NCBI RefSeq assembly: GCF_014873145.1
Contig: NZ_JADBEK010000001.1
Span: forward strand, 9,734,001 to 9,798,000
Direction: 5' to 3'
Origin: Nonomuraea angiospora
GTDB lineage: Bacteria > Actinomycetota > Actinomycetes > Streptosporangiales > Streptosporangiaceae
Length of the DNA stretch: 64,000 nucleotides
Under the pieces are notes generated by a model. That model ran no database searches. It was not told the origin of the DNA and saw only the letters and a program-made list of their open reading frames with translations. The translations under genes were made by a program, and so were the position numbers. This document shows, piece by piece, positions 1 to 9,383 of this stretch (positions are counted from its first letter, which is position 1; every line of letters starts with the position of its first letter).

Positions 1-132
1 ACCGCGGGCGGTGCCTGGCGCCTGGTATCGGTGAGCGTCACTTTCACTCCTTGTCGCGGCTTTTCAACGCGACCCACGCTAGGAGTGGAAATTTCAGGAT
101 CTGTGGGACCTATGGATGGACTTTGTGTAGGA

Positions 133-813
133 CTACAGATGACTCCGGTCAGACTTTCGGCCGATGGCTTCCGGTCGATGTGACGGCACGATCAGCCCCG
201 CCTCGTACGCGTACACCACGACCTGGGCCCGATCCCGCAGCCCCAGCTTGGCCAGCACCCGCCCCAGGTGCGTCTTCACCGTCGCCTCCGCCACCTGCAG
301 CCGACCGGCGATCTCCATGTTGGACAGGCCGCGGGCCACCATGAGCAGCACCTCCCGCTCGCGCGGCGTCAGGTCGGCCGTCGCCACCGGGTCGTCCGTC
401 GGGAGCTGCGCGGCGAACCTGTCCAGCATCCGCCGTAACGTGCTCGGCGACACCACCGAGTCGCCCGCGTGCACGATCTTGATCGCCTCGACCAGGTCGG
501 CCGGCGGCACGTCCTTCAGCAGGAACCCGGCCGCGCCCGCCTTGACCGCGGCGAACGCGTACTCGTCGAGGTCGAACGTGGTCAGGATCAGCACCTTCGG
601 GCCCTGGATGCGGCTGGTGGCCTCGACGCCGTCCATGACCGGCATGCGCACGTCCATGAGCACGACATCCACCTCGGTGCTCTCCAGCAGCTCCAGCGCC
701 GCGGCGCCGTCGCCGGCCTCGGCCACCACCTCGATGTCCGGCTGGGCCGCGAGCACCATCCTGAACCCGGCGCGCAGCAGCTCCTGATCGTCGACCAGCA
801 TCACGCGAATCAC
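133..813 (-). CDS. NarL/LuxR-type response regulator
   Basis: A 226-residue DNA-binding response regulator. The N-terminal receiver domain has the acidic DD pair at residues 8-9, the phospho-acceptor Asp54 (in VVLMDVRMP) and Lys100 (in FLLKD). A LuxR-type helix-turn-helix starts near residue 148 (LTPREREVLLMVARGLSNMEIA). The GTG start at 813 has a strong ribosome site (GGAGGTGGCCGG). It lies 13 bp downstream of the histidine kinase gene, so the two form one operon and almost certainly a cognate pair. The target promoters cannot be deduced from the sequence. Confidence 0.95.
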   Translation of the reverse strand: MIRVMLVDDQELLRAGFRMVLAAQPDIEVVAEAGDGAAALELLESTEVDVVLMDVRMPVMDGVEATSRIQGPKVLILTTFDLDEYAFAAVKAGAAGFLLKDVPPADLVEAIKIVHAGDSVVSPSTLRRMLDRFAAQLPTDDPVATADLTPREREVLLMVARGLSNMEIAGRLQVAEATVKTHLGRVLAKLGLRDRAQVVVYAYEAGLIVPSHRPEAIGRKSDRSHL

Positions 814-826
814 CCGGCCACCTCCT

Positions 827-1999
827 CTATGCCGCCTTGACCATGGGCAACCTGGCCAGCACCTCGAACCCGCCGTCCCGCAGCGGCTCCGCCGAGACGG
901 CGCCGCCGTACATGCCGACCCGCTCGCGCATGCCGATCAGGCCGTGGCCGCCGGCGCTCCTGGGGGCCGCCGCGCCCCGGCCGTCGTCGGTCACGCGTAC
1001 GACGAGCTCGGGGCCGCTGTAGTCGATCTCCACGAGCGCCTGGACGCCGGGGCCGCCGTGCTTGAGCGCGTTCGTGAGGGCTTCCTGGACGATGCGGTAG
1101 ACCGCGAGCTGCTGGCCCTCCGGCAGCTCGACGGGCGCGCCGCCGACCTGGAGCCGGGTGGGCACGGCCGAGCCGCGCACCAGGTCCTCCAGCTGGCCGA
1201 GCCCCGGCTGCGGCGTGTAGTCGGTGCTCTCCTGCTCGCCCTCGCGCAGGACGCCGACCAGCCTGCGCATCTCGGCGAGCGCGGCGCGGCCGGTCTTGGA
1301 GATGGCCCTGACGGCCTCGCGGGCCTGCTCGGGATCGGAGTCGAGGGCGTAGCCCGCGCCGTCGGCCTGCACCACCATCACGCTGACGTTGTGGGCCACG
1401 ACGTCGTGCAGCTCCCTGGCGATCCTGGCGCGCTCGGCCGCGGCGGCCATCCTGGCCTGCTGGTCGCGCTCGCGCTCCGCCCGTTCCGCGCGCTCTTCGA
1501 GCCCTTCCAGGTATCGCCTGCGGGTGCTGGCGTACAGGCCGGTCAACCAGACCGTCACGGTGAAGATCGAGCCGCTGAAGAACATCCCCAAGGTAGGCGT
1601 GTCCCACCTGGCCAGGGCCAGGAACACCCCCAGCTCCGTCACCAGGCCCGCGGCCAGGCTCCAGCGGAACGAGCACCGGTACGCCACCGCCCAGAGGGCG
1701 ACCAGCACGGCGAGGTTGGCGGGCAGCGGGTTGACCCCCGCCAGCCACTGCCCGAAGCTGATCAGCGCGATCACGGCGAACGAGGCGACCGCGCGCTCGC
1801 GCCAGAGCAGCGGCAGCAGCAGCGCCGCCGACAGGGCCAGATATCCGGCCACGCCGAAGTAGGGGCCGGCGGCCGTGGCCGGGGGGACGGCCGCGTACGG
1901 GATCGCCAGGATCGCGCACAGCGTGGCGAGCGGGGCGACCCGGAGGACGCCCGCCAGCTTCTCGTGGCGCCTCGACCACGCCCGCACCTTGCCGAACAC
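827..1999 (-). CDS. Two-component sensor histidine kinase (HisKA_3 family)
   Basis: A 390-residue membrane kinase. Several hydrophobic segments fill residues 20-155 with almost no extracytoplasmic domain, so it is an intramembrane-sensing type. A charged linker follows (residues 160-190). The H-box is ARELHDVVAHNVSV with phospho-acceptor His198, and the C-terminal ATPase domain has the N-box (ALTNALKHGG) and a GRG-containing G-box (VTDDGRGAAAP). The start is GTG at 1999; other in-frame starts nearby cannot be excluded. It is the first gene of the operon with the response regulator. The signal is unknown; many family members sense envelope stress or antibiotics. Confidence 0.93.
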   Translation of the reverse strand: MFGKVRAWSRRHEKLAGVLRVAPLATLCAILAIPYAAVPPATAAGPYFGVAGYLALSAALLLPLLWRERAVASFAVIALISFGQWLAGVNPLPANLAVLVALWAVAYRCSFRWSLAAGLVTELGVFLALARWDTPTLGMFFSGSIFTVTVWLTGLYASTRRRYLEGLEERAERAERERDQQARMAAAAERARIARELHDVVAHNVSVMVVQADGAGYALDSDPEQAREAVRAISKTGRAALAEMRRLVGVLREGEQESTDYTPQPGLGQLEDLVRGSAVPTRLQVGGAPVELPEGQQLAVYRIVQEALTNALKHGGPGVQALVEIDYSGPELVVRVTDDGRGAAAPRSAGGHGLIGMRERVGMYGGAVSAEPLRDGGFEVLARLPMVKAA

Positions 2000-2175
2000 A
2001 CCATCACGATATGTACCGCCGTCTGACCGTTGTTCCGCCTGTAGGTGGAAGTGCGTCTACGACCCAGGTCTTACGCGGCGGGGGACTGGCGGGGGTCTTA
2101 CGCCGGGCTTACGGTGACTTGGGCATTCTTGTCTCTGGGAGCGCCCCTCTTGCGGGCGAGTAAAGGGAGATCGTG

Positions 2176-2679
2176 ATGGCGGATCATGATCGCGACGCCG
2201 GGTCGCGCGGTGAAGAGGAAGCACCGCGCGACCCGACCCCTGATGACGACCTTCACGAGTCCGGGGCGCGGAGCCGGCTGAAGTACGGCGAGGCCCCTCC
2301 GGGCCCCGGATTCACGACGCCTCTCGAGCCGCCTCGGCACCCCGACTCCTACCGGGAGTTCTTCCGGCAGAAGCAGGCCCAGGTCCTGGGCGCCGGACTC
2401 ATCGGCCTCGTGATCGGCGCCCTGCTGGGCGGCACCGCCGTGGCGGTGGTCAGCGGATTCGCGCACCGGGACGAGGTGCACAGGGTGTACTGGCAGGAGC
2501 CGGACCCGATGCCCAGGCGCTTCCAGGTGCCCGAGCGCCTCGACTCCGCCTGCGAGGAGGAGGGGAAGGGCCGCGTCTTTTGCGGCTGGGTGGTGCCGAA
2601 GGCTCCGCAGTCCGTCGCTCCGCCGGCGCCGGTCCCGTTCCCTACCAGCAGCGGGCAGGTCCTCAACATGATCGAGTAG
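2176..2679 (+). CDS. Hypothetical single-pass membrane protein
   Basis: A 167-residue protein I do not recognise. Residues 1-65 are highly charged and proline-rich, probably disordered and cytoplasmic. One clear membrane segment lies near residues 70-96 (LGAGLIGLVIGALLGGTAVAVVSGF). The C-terminal part, about 70 residues, has two cysteines (CEEEGKGRVFCGW) that could pair outside the cell. The ATG at 2176 is preferred over the GTG at 2173 because GGGAG (2165-2169) is 6 bp upstream of the ATG. It is transcribed divergently from the two-component operon. No function is assigned. Confidence 0.75.
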   Translation: MADHDRDAGSRGEEEAPRDPTPDDDLHESGARSRLKYGEAPPGPGFTTPLEPPRHPDSYREFFRQKQAQVLGAGLIGLVIGALLGGTAVAVVSGFAHRDEVHRVYWQEPDPMPRRFQVPERLDSACEEEGKGRVFCGWVVPKAPQSVAPPAPVPFPTSSGQVLNMIE

Positions 2680-2773
2680 CAAACCGGGCGATTATTACAG
2701 TAAATGGTCGATCGGTGAGAACGGGCGAGATCGTTTTCGCGAAAGTGTCGGTCCCCGGCTTTATTCTGCGTCC

Positions 2774-3826
2774 ATGTCGAACGCCGATCCAACCCCCGAA
2801 GAGCTGGCCGGATTCGTGCGCCGGGCTCGGTCGATCACCGAGGTCGTGTCCTTGCTGGGTCTGAGAAACTCCGGCGGCCGGCGGGCGAGCTTGAGCCGGA
2901 AAATAGCCGAACTCGGCATCGATACCAGCCATTTCCGTCGCATCTCGCGAAGTAAATACACTCTCCAGATCTTGACCGAGGCCGTGGCGGCGTCGACGAG
3001 TGTCTACGAAGTGCTCGATCGCCTCGAAATTCCACGTAGTGGTGGGGCGCATTCGCATATCAGCCGTCGGATCAAAGCCATGCGCATCGATGTATCACAT
3101 TTCAATCGCCTTCCCGGGCATCGGGAGAGCGCGCTGCCCGAGGCGTTCGAGCGCGACGCTCTTGAAGAGGCGGCCAAGGGTGCGAAGAGCATGCGGGAAA
3201 TTCTGCGGCGCCTTGGCGTGGCTGAGAGCGGGAGATCCCGGGAGGAGGTCCGTCGTCAGCTCCGAGCTTTCGACATCGCCGAACCCGCCGGCTTCCAGCG
3301 TCTCCGGCTGAATGAGCACGATGTTAGATCCGCGGCGAAAGAGTCCCGATCGGTGGCGTCGATGATGCGCCGGCTTGGCCTGCCCGTCAACGAAACGAAT
3401 CGGCGGCGACTCCTTCGGCACATCGCACGCCATGGCATCGACACGGCCCACTTCGAACGCAAGATCACCAGTTCGGTGATGAGCAAGCCACGCAGAGACC
3501 CTGCCGCCGTTCTCGCGGAGCGCCCTCTTCGGACGAGCCGCACTTCAGGTGCGGTGCTGCGACGTGCCCTGGACGAGATCGGCGTGCCCGCACGTTGCGT
3601 CATGTGCGGGACCGGAGACACCTGGCAAGGGAAACCGCTGATCCTTGAAGTGGACCACATCAATGGCAATCCGCTGGACAATCGGCGAGAGAACCTGAGG
3701 CTGTTGTGCCCGAACTGCCACTCGCAGACAGCGACTTTTGCCGGGCGAAACAGAGGCCGATCCGGTGCACAGGTGTGCGGGCGGGGGGACTCGAACCCCC
3801 ACGGTGTCTCCACCAACAGGACCTAA
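2774..3826 (+). CDS. HNH endonuclease with four N-terminal helical repeats
   Basis: A 350-residue protein. The N-terminal two thirds holds four related units of about 45 residues (approximately 8-54, 66-110, 130-175, 184-227). Each follows the pattern S-x-x-E-V/I-L-x-x-L-G-[L/I], then a basic stretch, then a variant of LGIDTSHF. The C-terminal HNH nuclease has zinc-ligand pairs C275/C278 and C312/C315 and the core VDHING (His295, Asn298) ending NCHSQ. Base composition is lower in GC than in the neighbours, especially at 2900-3120. No ribosome site is obvious before the ATG. The last 51 bp are antisense to a tRNA-Leu gene, which suggests the terminus moved by insertion next to the tRNA. It is probably a DNA-binding nuclease, possibly of mobile-element origin. 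Confidence 0.8.
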   Translation: MSNADPTPEELAGFVRRARSITEVVSLLGLRNSGGRRASLSRKIAELGIDTSHFRRISRSKYTLQILTEAVAASTSVYEVLDRLEIPRSGGAHSHISRRIKAMRIDVSHFNRLPGHRESALPEAFERDALEEAAKGAKSMREILRRLGVAESGRSREEVRRQLRAFDIAEPAGFQRLRLNEHDVRSAAKESRSVASMMRRLGLPVNETNRRRLLRHIARHGIDTAHFERKITSSVMSKPRRDPAAVLAERPLRTSRTSGAVLRRALDEIGVPARCVMCGTGDTWQGKPLILEVDHINGNPLDNRRENLRLLCPNCHSQTATFAGRNRGRSGAQVCGRGDSNPHGVSTNRT

Positions 3827-3858
3827 ACCTGCCGCGTATGCCATTTCGCCACGCCCGC
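3776..3858 (-). tRNA. tRNA-Leu (anticodon UAG)
   Basis: The reverse strand folds as a class II tRNA of 83 nt. The acceptor stem is GCGGGCG/CGCCCGC with discriminator A. The anticodon arm is GCAGG-TTTAGGT-CCTGT, giving anticodon TAG (codon CUA). There is a variable arm of leucine-tRNA type, and the T arm is GGGGG-TTCGAGT-CCCCC. The 3' CCA is not encoded. The 3' end faces and overlaps the end of the HNH-endonuclease gene. Confidence 0.93.
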
Positions 3859-3934
3859 GCAGCCCCCGCCAATGCGGGCCTGACACAGTTTAGCGCTCTC
3901 AGCGGGAAAGAGGAGCGCATGTGAAGACGGGTAC

Positions 3935-3953
3935 GGGCCCTCTGGGAGGGCCC
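3935..3953 (-). terminator. Hairpin downstream of bcp
   Basis: A perfect 8-bp inverted repeat, GGGCCCTC-tgg-GAGGGCCC, lies 11 bp past the bcp stop codon. It has no long U-tract, as is usual in actinobacteria. It probably ends bcp transcription before the tRNA gene. Confidence 0.55.
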
Positions 3954-3963
3954 GCCGGGGTGG

Positions 3964-4437
3964 TCAGCTGAGGCCGAGCTTCTTCTTGAGCCCGGCCACG
4001 TGGCCCGTGGCCTTCACGTTGTAGAGCGCCTGCTCCACCTTTCCGTCCGCGTCGATGACGAACGTCGAGCGGATGACCCCCACGACCTCCTTGCCGTACA
4101 GCTTCTTCGGGCCGTACGCGCCGTAGGCCTGATGCACGGTCAGGTCGGGGTCGGACAACAAGGGGAAGGTCAGGGCGTCACGTTCGGCGAATTTGGCAAG
4201 TTTTTCCGGTTTGTCCTTAGACACGCCGAGAACGACGAAACCCTCGGCCGTCAACTGGCCGAGGTTGTCGCGGAAGTCGCAGGCCTGCTTGGTGCAGCCG
4301 GGCGTCATCGCGGCAGGGTAGAAATAAAGGATCACCCGCTTGCCGCGGTAGGCGTCGAGCGAGACGGCCTCGCCGTCGGCGGTGGGTAGCGTGAACTCGG
4401 GCGCGGCGTCGCCGGGCGCGAGCTTGGTGTCGGTCAA
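3964..4437 (-). CDS. bcp: Thioredoxin-dependent thiol peroxidase (peroxiredoxin Q/BCP)
   Basis: A 157-residue cytoplasmic peroxiredoxin that reduces hydrogen peroxide and alkyl hydroperoxides using thioredoxin. The fold is complete: APEFTLPTADG near the N-terminus, then FYPAAMTPGCTKQACDF with peroxidatic Cys48 and resolving Cys53, the atypical 2-Cys BCP arrangement. Length matches the family. It is monocistronic, diverges from the DUF3618 gene, and is followed by a hairpin. The neighbourhood tRNA-Leu / bcp / DUF3618 recurs in actinobacteria (from memory, not searched). Confidence 0.95.
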   Translation of the reverse strand: MTDTKLAPGDAAPEFTLPTADGEAVSLDAYRGKRVILYFYPAAMTPGCTKQACDFRDNLGQLTAEGFVVLGVSKDKPEKLAKFAERDALTFPLLSDPDLTVHQAYGAYGPKKLYGKEVVGVIRSTFVIDADGKVEQALYNVKATGHVAGLKKKLGLS

Positions 4438-4589
4438 TTGGCCCTCCTGAGTTCCTTCCCGCCAACCTACCGGCCTGGCCGCCGTGCCGTACGGCGCGCC
4501 GACCTGACAGACTGATCAGCACCAAGAACGACGGAGCTCGCACGGCACGCGGAGCGGGCGCGGCCACGCGTGAGGCCGAGAGGAGAGCC

Positions 4590-4919
4590 ATGGCTGACAC
4601 CGATCCGGACGAGCTGGAGCGGCGGATCGCGCGGACACGCGCGGAGTTGGCGCAGACGGTGGACGCCATAGCCGACCGGGTGAGCCCCAAGCGGGTCGCC
4701 GAGCGCACGGTGTCCGACGTCAAGAGCAGGGCCACGCACTTCGTGGCGTCCGTGGGCGACGCGCTGGGGGTGACGCCGCGGCCGGTCGAAGCCGGCGACC
4801 ATCCCGACGAGATGTGGGAGGAGGAGCGGCCCGACCTGGCGCCGGTGCTGATCGGGATCGGCGCGGTGCTGGTCGTGGGGGCCGCCATCGTGCTCTGGCG
4901 CCGCCGCAGGCGCCGCTGA
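4590..4919 (+). CDS. DUF3618 domain-containing membrane protein
   Basis: A 109-residue protein. The N-terminus has the DUF3618 signature (LERRIARTRAELAQTVDAIADRVSPKRV), an amphipathic helical stretch. A linker is followed by one C-terminal membrane helix (VLIGIGAVLVVGAAIVLW) ending in a run of arginines, so the N-terminal domain faces the cytoplasm. The ATG at 4590 follows GAGAGGAG. The family has no established function; it is common in actinobacteria. Confidence 0.85.
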   Translation: MADTDPDELERRIARTRAELAQTVDAIADRVSPKRVAERTVSDVKSRATHFVASVGDALGVTPRPVEAGDHPDEMWEEERPDLAPVLIGIGAVLVVGAAIVLWRRRRRR

Positions 4920-4971
4920 CCCGTGGGGGCTCGCCGGGGGCGGTCAGACCGCGGGGGCTGGCCGGGGGCGG

Positions 4972-6165
4972 TCAGAGGAAGGTCCGGCCCTCGCCCCGGT
5001 ACGTGGGCACCGACTCCACCAGAGTGTCGCCGTCGATGAGGTGGAGCGCGTCGAAGCGCTCGCACATCTCGCCCGCCTTGGCGTGCCTGAACCACACCCG
5101 GTCCCCGATCCGCAGGTCCTGGGCCGCCTGGCCGAGCAGCGGGGTCTGCACCTCGCCCGCCCCCTCGTCCGGGGCGTAGCGCAGCCCGGCCGGCAGGTAC
5201 GGCTGGGGCAGGCGGCTCCGGTCCGGCGTGCCCGAGGCCAGATAGCCGCCGCCGAGCACGGTCACGGTGTCCACGCTCGGGCGGCGCACCACCGGCAGCG
5301 CGAAGAGCGCGGCGGGGTGCCCGGTGAAGCGGCGGTAGAAGTCGAACAGCCTCGGGTGGAAGAAGCCGGATCCGGCCGCCACCTCCGTGATGGCCTTCTC
5401 GCGCACGGTGCGCTCGACGGACCCGGTGCCGCCGCCGTTGACGAACTCCAGGTCGGTGACCTGGCGGACGGCGTTCACGATGCGGCCGCGCCTGATGATG
5501 AGGTCCCTGGCGGAGCGGGCCTGCATGAGGCGGACGGCGCGGGTGTAGGCGGCGTTCGCGGGCGGGGCGTCGCCGACCCCGGCGATCTGGGCCTCGTACG
5601 CCATCAGCCCGGCCACCCGGAACCCGGGGCGCTTGGCGACGGCGGCGGCCAGGTCGGCGGCCCCTTCGGGCTCGCGGATCGGCGAGCGGAGCACCCCAGC
5701 CCGAAATTTCCCGCCAAAGGCGATATATCCGGCGTCGATGTCGATGCAGGTCCGGATCTCGGCCCGGGGGCTCACCCCCGCCACGGCCGCCTCAGCGAAG
5801 TCCAGGTGGGCGGTCGAGTCGATGGTCACGGTGATCTGCCTGGCCGCGTTCTCGTCCCCGGCCAGCTCGGCCAGCGCCTGCCGGTCGGCCGTCGGGTAGG
5901 CCACCAGGATGTCGGTGAACCCGTGGGAGGCCAGCCACAGCGCCTCGGGGAGCGTGAAGGCCATGATGCCGTGGAAGCCGTCCATGGCCAGGATGCGTTC
6001 GAGCACGGCGCGGCTGCGCACCGACTTGCTGGCCACCCGGATCGGCTTGCCCGCCGCCCGCCGTACGAGGTCCGCCGCGTTGGCCCGCATGGCCGCCAGA
6101 TCGAGGATCGCGAACGGCGGCTCGAGGGCCGCTGTGGCGCGGTCATAGCGCTGGCGGTCGTCCAT
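4972..6165 (-). CDS. PLP-dependent amino acid deaminase/aldolase (alanine racemase-like N-terminal fold)
   Basis: A 397-residue enzyme of the alanine-racemase / D-threonine-aldolase fold type III group. The N-terminal barrel starts with PFAILDLAAMRANAADLVRRA and contains IRVASKSVRS, whose lysine is the expected PLP-binding residue. The C-terminal domain (TVLGGGYLASGTPDRS and RIGDRVWFRHAKAGEMCERF) resembles the metal-binding half of D-threonine aldolase and D-serine dehydratase. Substrate is therefore probably a D-amino acid or a beta-hydroxy amino acid, but it is not determined by the sequence. ATG start at 6165. The gene stands alone. Confidence 0.8.
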   Translation of the reverse strand: MDDRQRYDRATAALEPPFAILDLAAMRANAADLVRRAAGKPIRVASKSVRSRAVLERILAMDGFHGIMAFTLPEALWLASHGFTDILVAYPTADRQALAELAGDENAARQITVTIDSTAHLDFAEAAVAGVSPRAEIRTCIDIDAGYIAFGGKFRAGVLRSPIREPEGAADLAAAVAKRPGFRVAGLMAYEAQIAGVGDAPPANAAYTRAVRLMQARSARDLIIRRGRIVNAVRQVTDLEFVNGGGTGSVERTVREKAITEVAAGSGFFHPRLFDFYRRFTGHPAALFALPVVRRPSVDTVTVLGGGYLASGTPDRSRLPQPYLPAGLRYAPDEGAGEVQTPLLGQAAQDLRIGDRVWFRHAKAGEMCERFDALHLIDGDTLVESVPTYRGEGRTFL

Positions 6166-6301
6166 ATGGGCAGCGTAACGGCATATCAGGCAAATGAATA
6201 TGAGTGTTGTTCACCTTGTTGGCCGCCCCGTAATGTTCGGGCAAACGGGCGGCGGGGGCGCGGTTCCGGCCACGCGGGATCCGTGTACGTGTGTCGTTGT
6301 G

Positions 6302-6901
6302 ATGACCACGCTTCAGCAGACAGTCACCGGCGCCGCGGTCCCCGCCCGGCACACCGGGCTGCGCCGGGCGAGCAGGGCGCTCAGGCCGGCCCGAACCCTC
6401 CCTGGAGCCCTCGTCGCGCTCACGCTGGCCGCCGGGCTGGGGGCGACGGCGGCCGAGATCGTGTCAGGGCTGCTCGGCCACCGGCTCGGCTGGGTCCCCG
6501 TGAACAAGCTGGTCGAGCTCGCGGGCAGGACCACCTGGCCAGAGCTGTTCACCGCCGCCGCGGCCATGGTGGGCGCGGGCACGATGATGCTGCTGCTGGC
6601 GATCGTGCCCGGCCAGTCGAGCCTGGTGCCGGTGGAGACGTCGGACCCGCGGATCGTCATCGGCATCACCCGCTCGGGCCTGCGCCGCACGCTCCGCGCG
6701 GCCGCCCAGCAGGTGCCGGGGGTGGACCGGGCCCGGGTACGGCTGCGCAGGAGCACCATCGAGGTCACCGTCATGACGGGGACGGAGAGCTCCGGCGCGA
6801 TGCTCAGGCAGGTCGGCACGGCGGTGGGAGACCGGCTGGCGGGCGTGGGCACGCTGGGCACGGGCGAGGTCGTGGTCCGGCTGCGCAGAAAGGGAGCCTG
6901 A
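6302..6901 (+). CDS. DUF6286-type membrane protein, envelope-stress locus
   Basis: A 199-residue protein with two membrane segments (about 34-56 and 84-103). A C-terminal cytoplasmic region (RIVIGITRSGLRRTLRAAAQQVPGV and onwards) resembles Asp23/alkaline-shock-type domains. The ATG at 6302 is chosen because upstream in-frame codons look non-coding; the ribosome site is weak. The stop codon overlaps the ATG of the first 47-bp mini-ORF (TGATG). In related actinobacteria such genes sit with asp23 and amaP genes; here amaP follows, but no asp23 gene precedes it. Confidence 0.7.
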   Translation: MTTLQQTVTGAAVPARHTGLRRASRALRPARTLPGALVALTLAAGLGATAAEIVSGLLGHRLGWVPVNKLVELAGRTTWPELFTAAAAMVGAGTMMLLLAIVPGQSSLVPVETSDPRIVIGITRSGLRRTLRAAAQQVPGVDRARVRLRRSTIEVTVMTGTESSGAMLRQVGTAVGDRLAGVGTLGTGEVVVRLRRKGA

Positions 6902-6994
6902 TGCCCGAACCCACCGAGACGCTCCGGCCGCGCAGAGAGGCGGCGTGATGCCCGACGGCACCGAGACGCTCCGGCCGCGCGGAAAGGCGGCGTG
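6901..6994 (+). repeat. Two tandem 47-bp repeats, each a 15-codon ORF
   Basis: Units 6901-6947 and 6948-6994 are near-identical. Each begins ATGCCCGA, carries the core ACCGAGACGCTCCGGCCGCGC and ends GGCGGCGTG. They encode MPEPTETLRPRREAA and MPDGTETLRPRGKAA. Each stop overlaps the next start as TGATG, and the second unit runs into the amaP start at 6995 (MPERTD). This forms a chain of four overlapping reading frames. The units look like duplications of the translation-initiation region of amaP. Confidence 0.85.
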
Positions 6995-7543
6995 ATGCCC
7001 GAACGTACGGACGCGCAACGGACGCCCCCTCGCGCCAAGGGGGCCGCGATGCGGCAGTACGCGGGCAACCGCGTCGGCCTGGCCATCGTGGGCGGCACGC
7101 TGCTGGGCCTGGGCGTGTACGCCTGGCTCCGCGGCCACGGCCGCTTCTTCGACCTGCCCGCCACCGCCAAGGTCCTCCCGGCCCAGACCCGCCGGGTCCT
7201 CGCCGACGAGCCCTGGCCCCTGTGGGTGCTGGCCCTGAGCTTCCTGCTCCTGTCGCTGGTCTCGCTCCGCTGGCTCCTGCTCAGCCTCGGCTGGGGCCGC
7301 CGCGGCGCCCGCAACGGCACGGGCACCGCGATGCTCTTCGTCGGGCTGAAGGGCGTGGAAGGGCTGGGCCGGTCGGCGGTGCGGGTCACCGAGAACGGCC
7401 TGCGCGTCACCCTGACCTGCCCGTCCACCGCGGACGTGGGCGCGGTGGTGAGCAAGCTGGACCACGACATCGTCGGCAGGATCCGCCGCGAGGTCAGCGA
7501 CGACGACGCCGGCACCGTCGTCCGCCTGCACGTTCGACGCTGA
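6995..7543 (+). CDS. amaP: Alkaline-shock membrane-anchor (AmaP-like) protein
   Basis: A 182-residue protein with membrane helices near residues 27-45 and 75-97. A C-terminal domain follows (GLGRSAVRVTENGLRVTLTC and onwards) of the type that recruits or mimics Asp23. AmaP anchors Asp23 at the membrane during envelope stress in Gram-positives; the role here is inferred. The ATG at 6995 overlaps the stop of the second mini-ORF, and GGAAAGG (6981-6987) serves as its ribosome site. It converges with sdaA, with 19 bp between their ends. Confidence 0.7.
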   Translation: MPERTDAQRTPPRAKGAAMRQYAGNRVGLAIVGGTLLGLGVYAWLRGHGRFFDLPATAKVLPAQTRRVLADEPWPLWVLALSFLLLSLVSLRWLLLSLGWGRRGARNGTGTAMLFVGLKGVEGLGRSAVRVTENGLRVTLTCPSTADVGAVVSKLDHDIVGRIRREVSDDDAGTVVRLHVRR

Positions 7544-7562
7544 CCCGGCCGTCAGGGCGAGG

Positions 7563-8939
<1,377 letters not shown>

Positions 8940-8993
8940 GGATGGCGCCCTTCATGCTGGGGCCGGGGCCCCGCGTAGGGCCCCGGCAAAAGG

Positions 8994-9383
8994 TCAGGAA
9001 TCGCCTGAGGTGAGCGCCTTGTACTCCTCGGCGGTGAGCACGTCCTCGGCGTCGCCCTCGACACGCACCCGGAACATCCAACCGTCGCCGTACGGGTCAC
9101 TGTTGACCAGGCTCGGGTCGTCGACCACGGCCTGGTTCACCTCGACGACCTCACCCCCGACGGGGGTGTAGATGTCGCTCACCGACTTGGTCGACTCCAC
9201 CTCGCCGACGGATTCGCCCGGCTCGACGCTCGCGCCGACTTCGGGGAGCTGCACAAAGACGACGTCACCAAGAGATTCGGCGGCGAAGGCCGTGACGCCG
9301 ATGGTCACGGTGAGGCCGTCGTCGAGGCCGGCCACCCACTCGTGCTCCTTGGTGTAGCTCAGCTCGTCAGGGATGTTGCTCAC
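8994..9383 (-). CDS. gcvH: Glycine cleavage system H protein
   Basis: A 129-residue lipoyl carrier protein of the glycine cleavage complex. The lipoylated lysine is Lys66 in [24 protein letters not shown], and the N-terminus (YTKEHEW) is typical. It shuttles the aminomethyl group from the P protein to GcvT and hydrogen to the L protein. The GTG start overlaps the gcvT stop (GTGA), so translation is coupled. The gcvP and lpd genes are not in this window. Confidence 0.96.
   Translation of the reverse strand: MSNIPDELSYTKEHEWVAGLDDGLTVTIGVTAFAAESLGDVVFVQLPEVGASVEPGESVGEVESTKSVSDIYTPVGGEVVEVNQAVVDDPSLVNSDPYGDGWMFRVRVEGDAEDVLTAEEYKALTSGDS

Noticed and set aside
51..344. Small plus-strand ORF at the window start
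   Set aside because: Most of it is antisense to the response regulator gene and shows no ribosome site; 1-132 otherwise holds no gene I can support.
2774..3858. Integrated phage or ICE at tRNA-Leu
   Set aside because: No integrase, att repeat or phage gene is visible near the tRNA; only the HNH gene remains.
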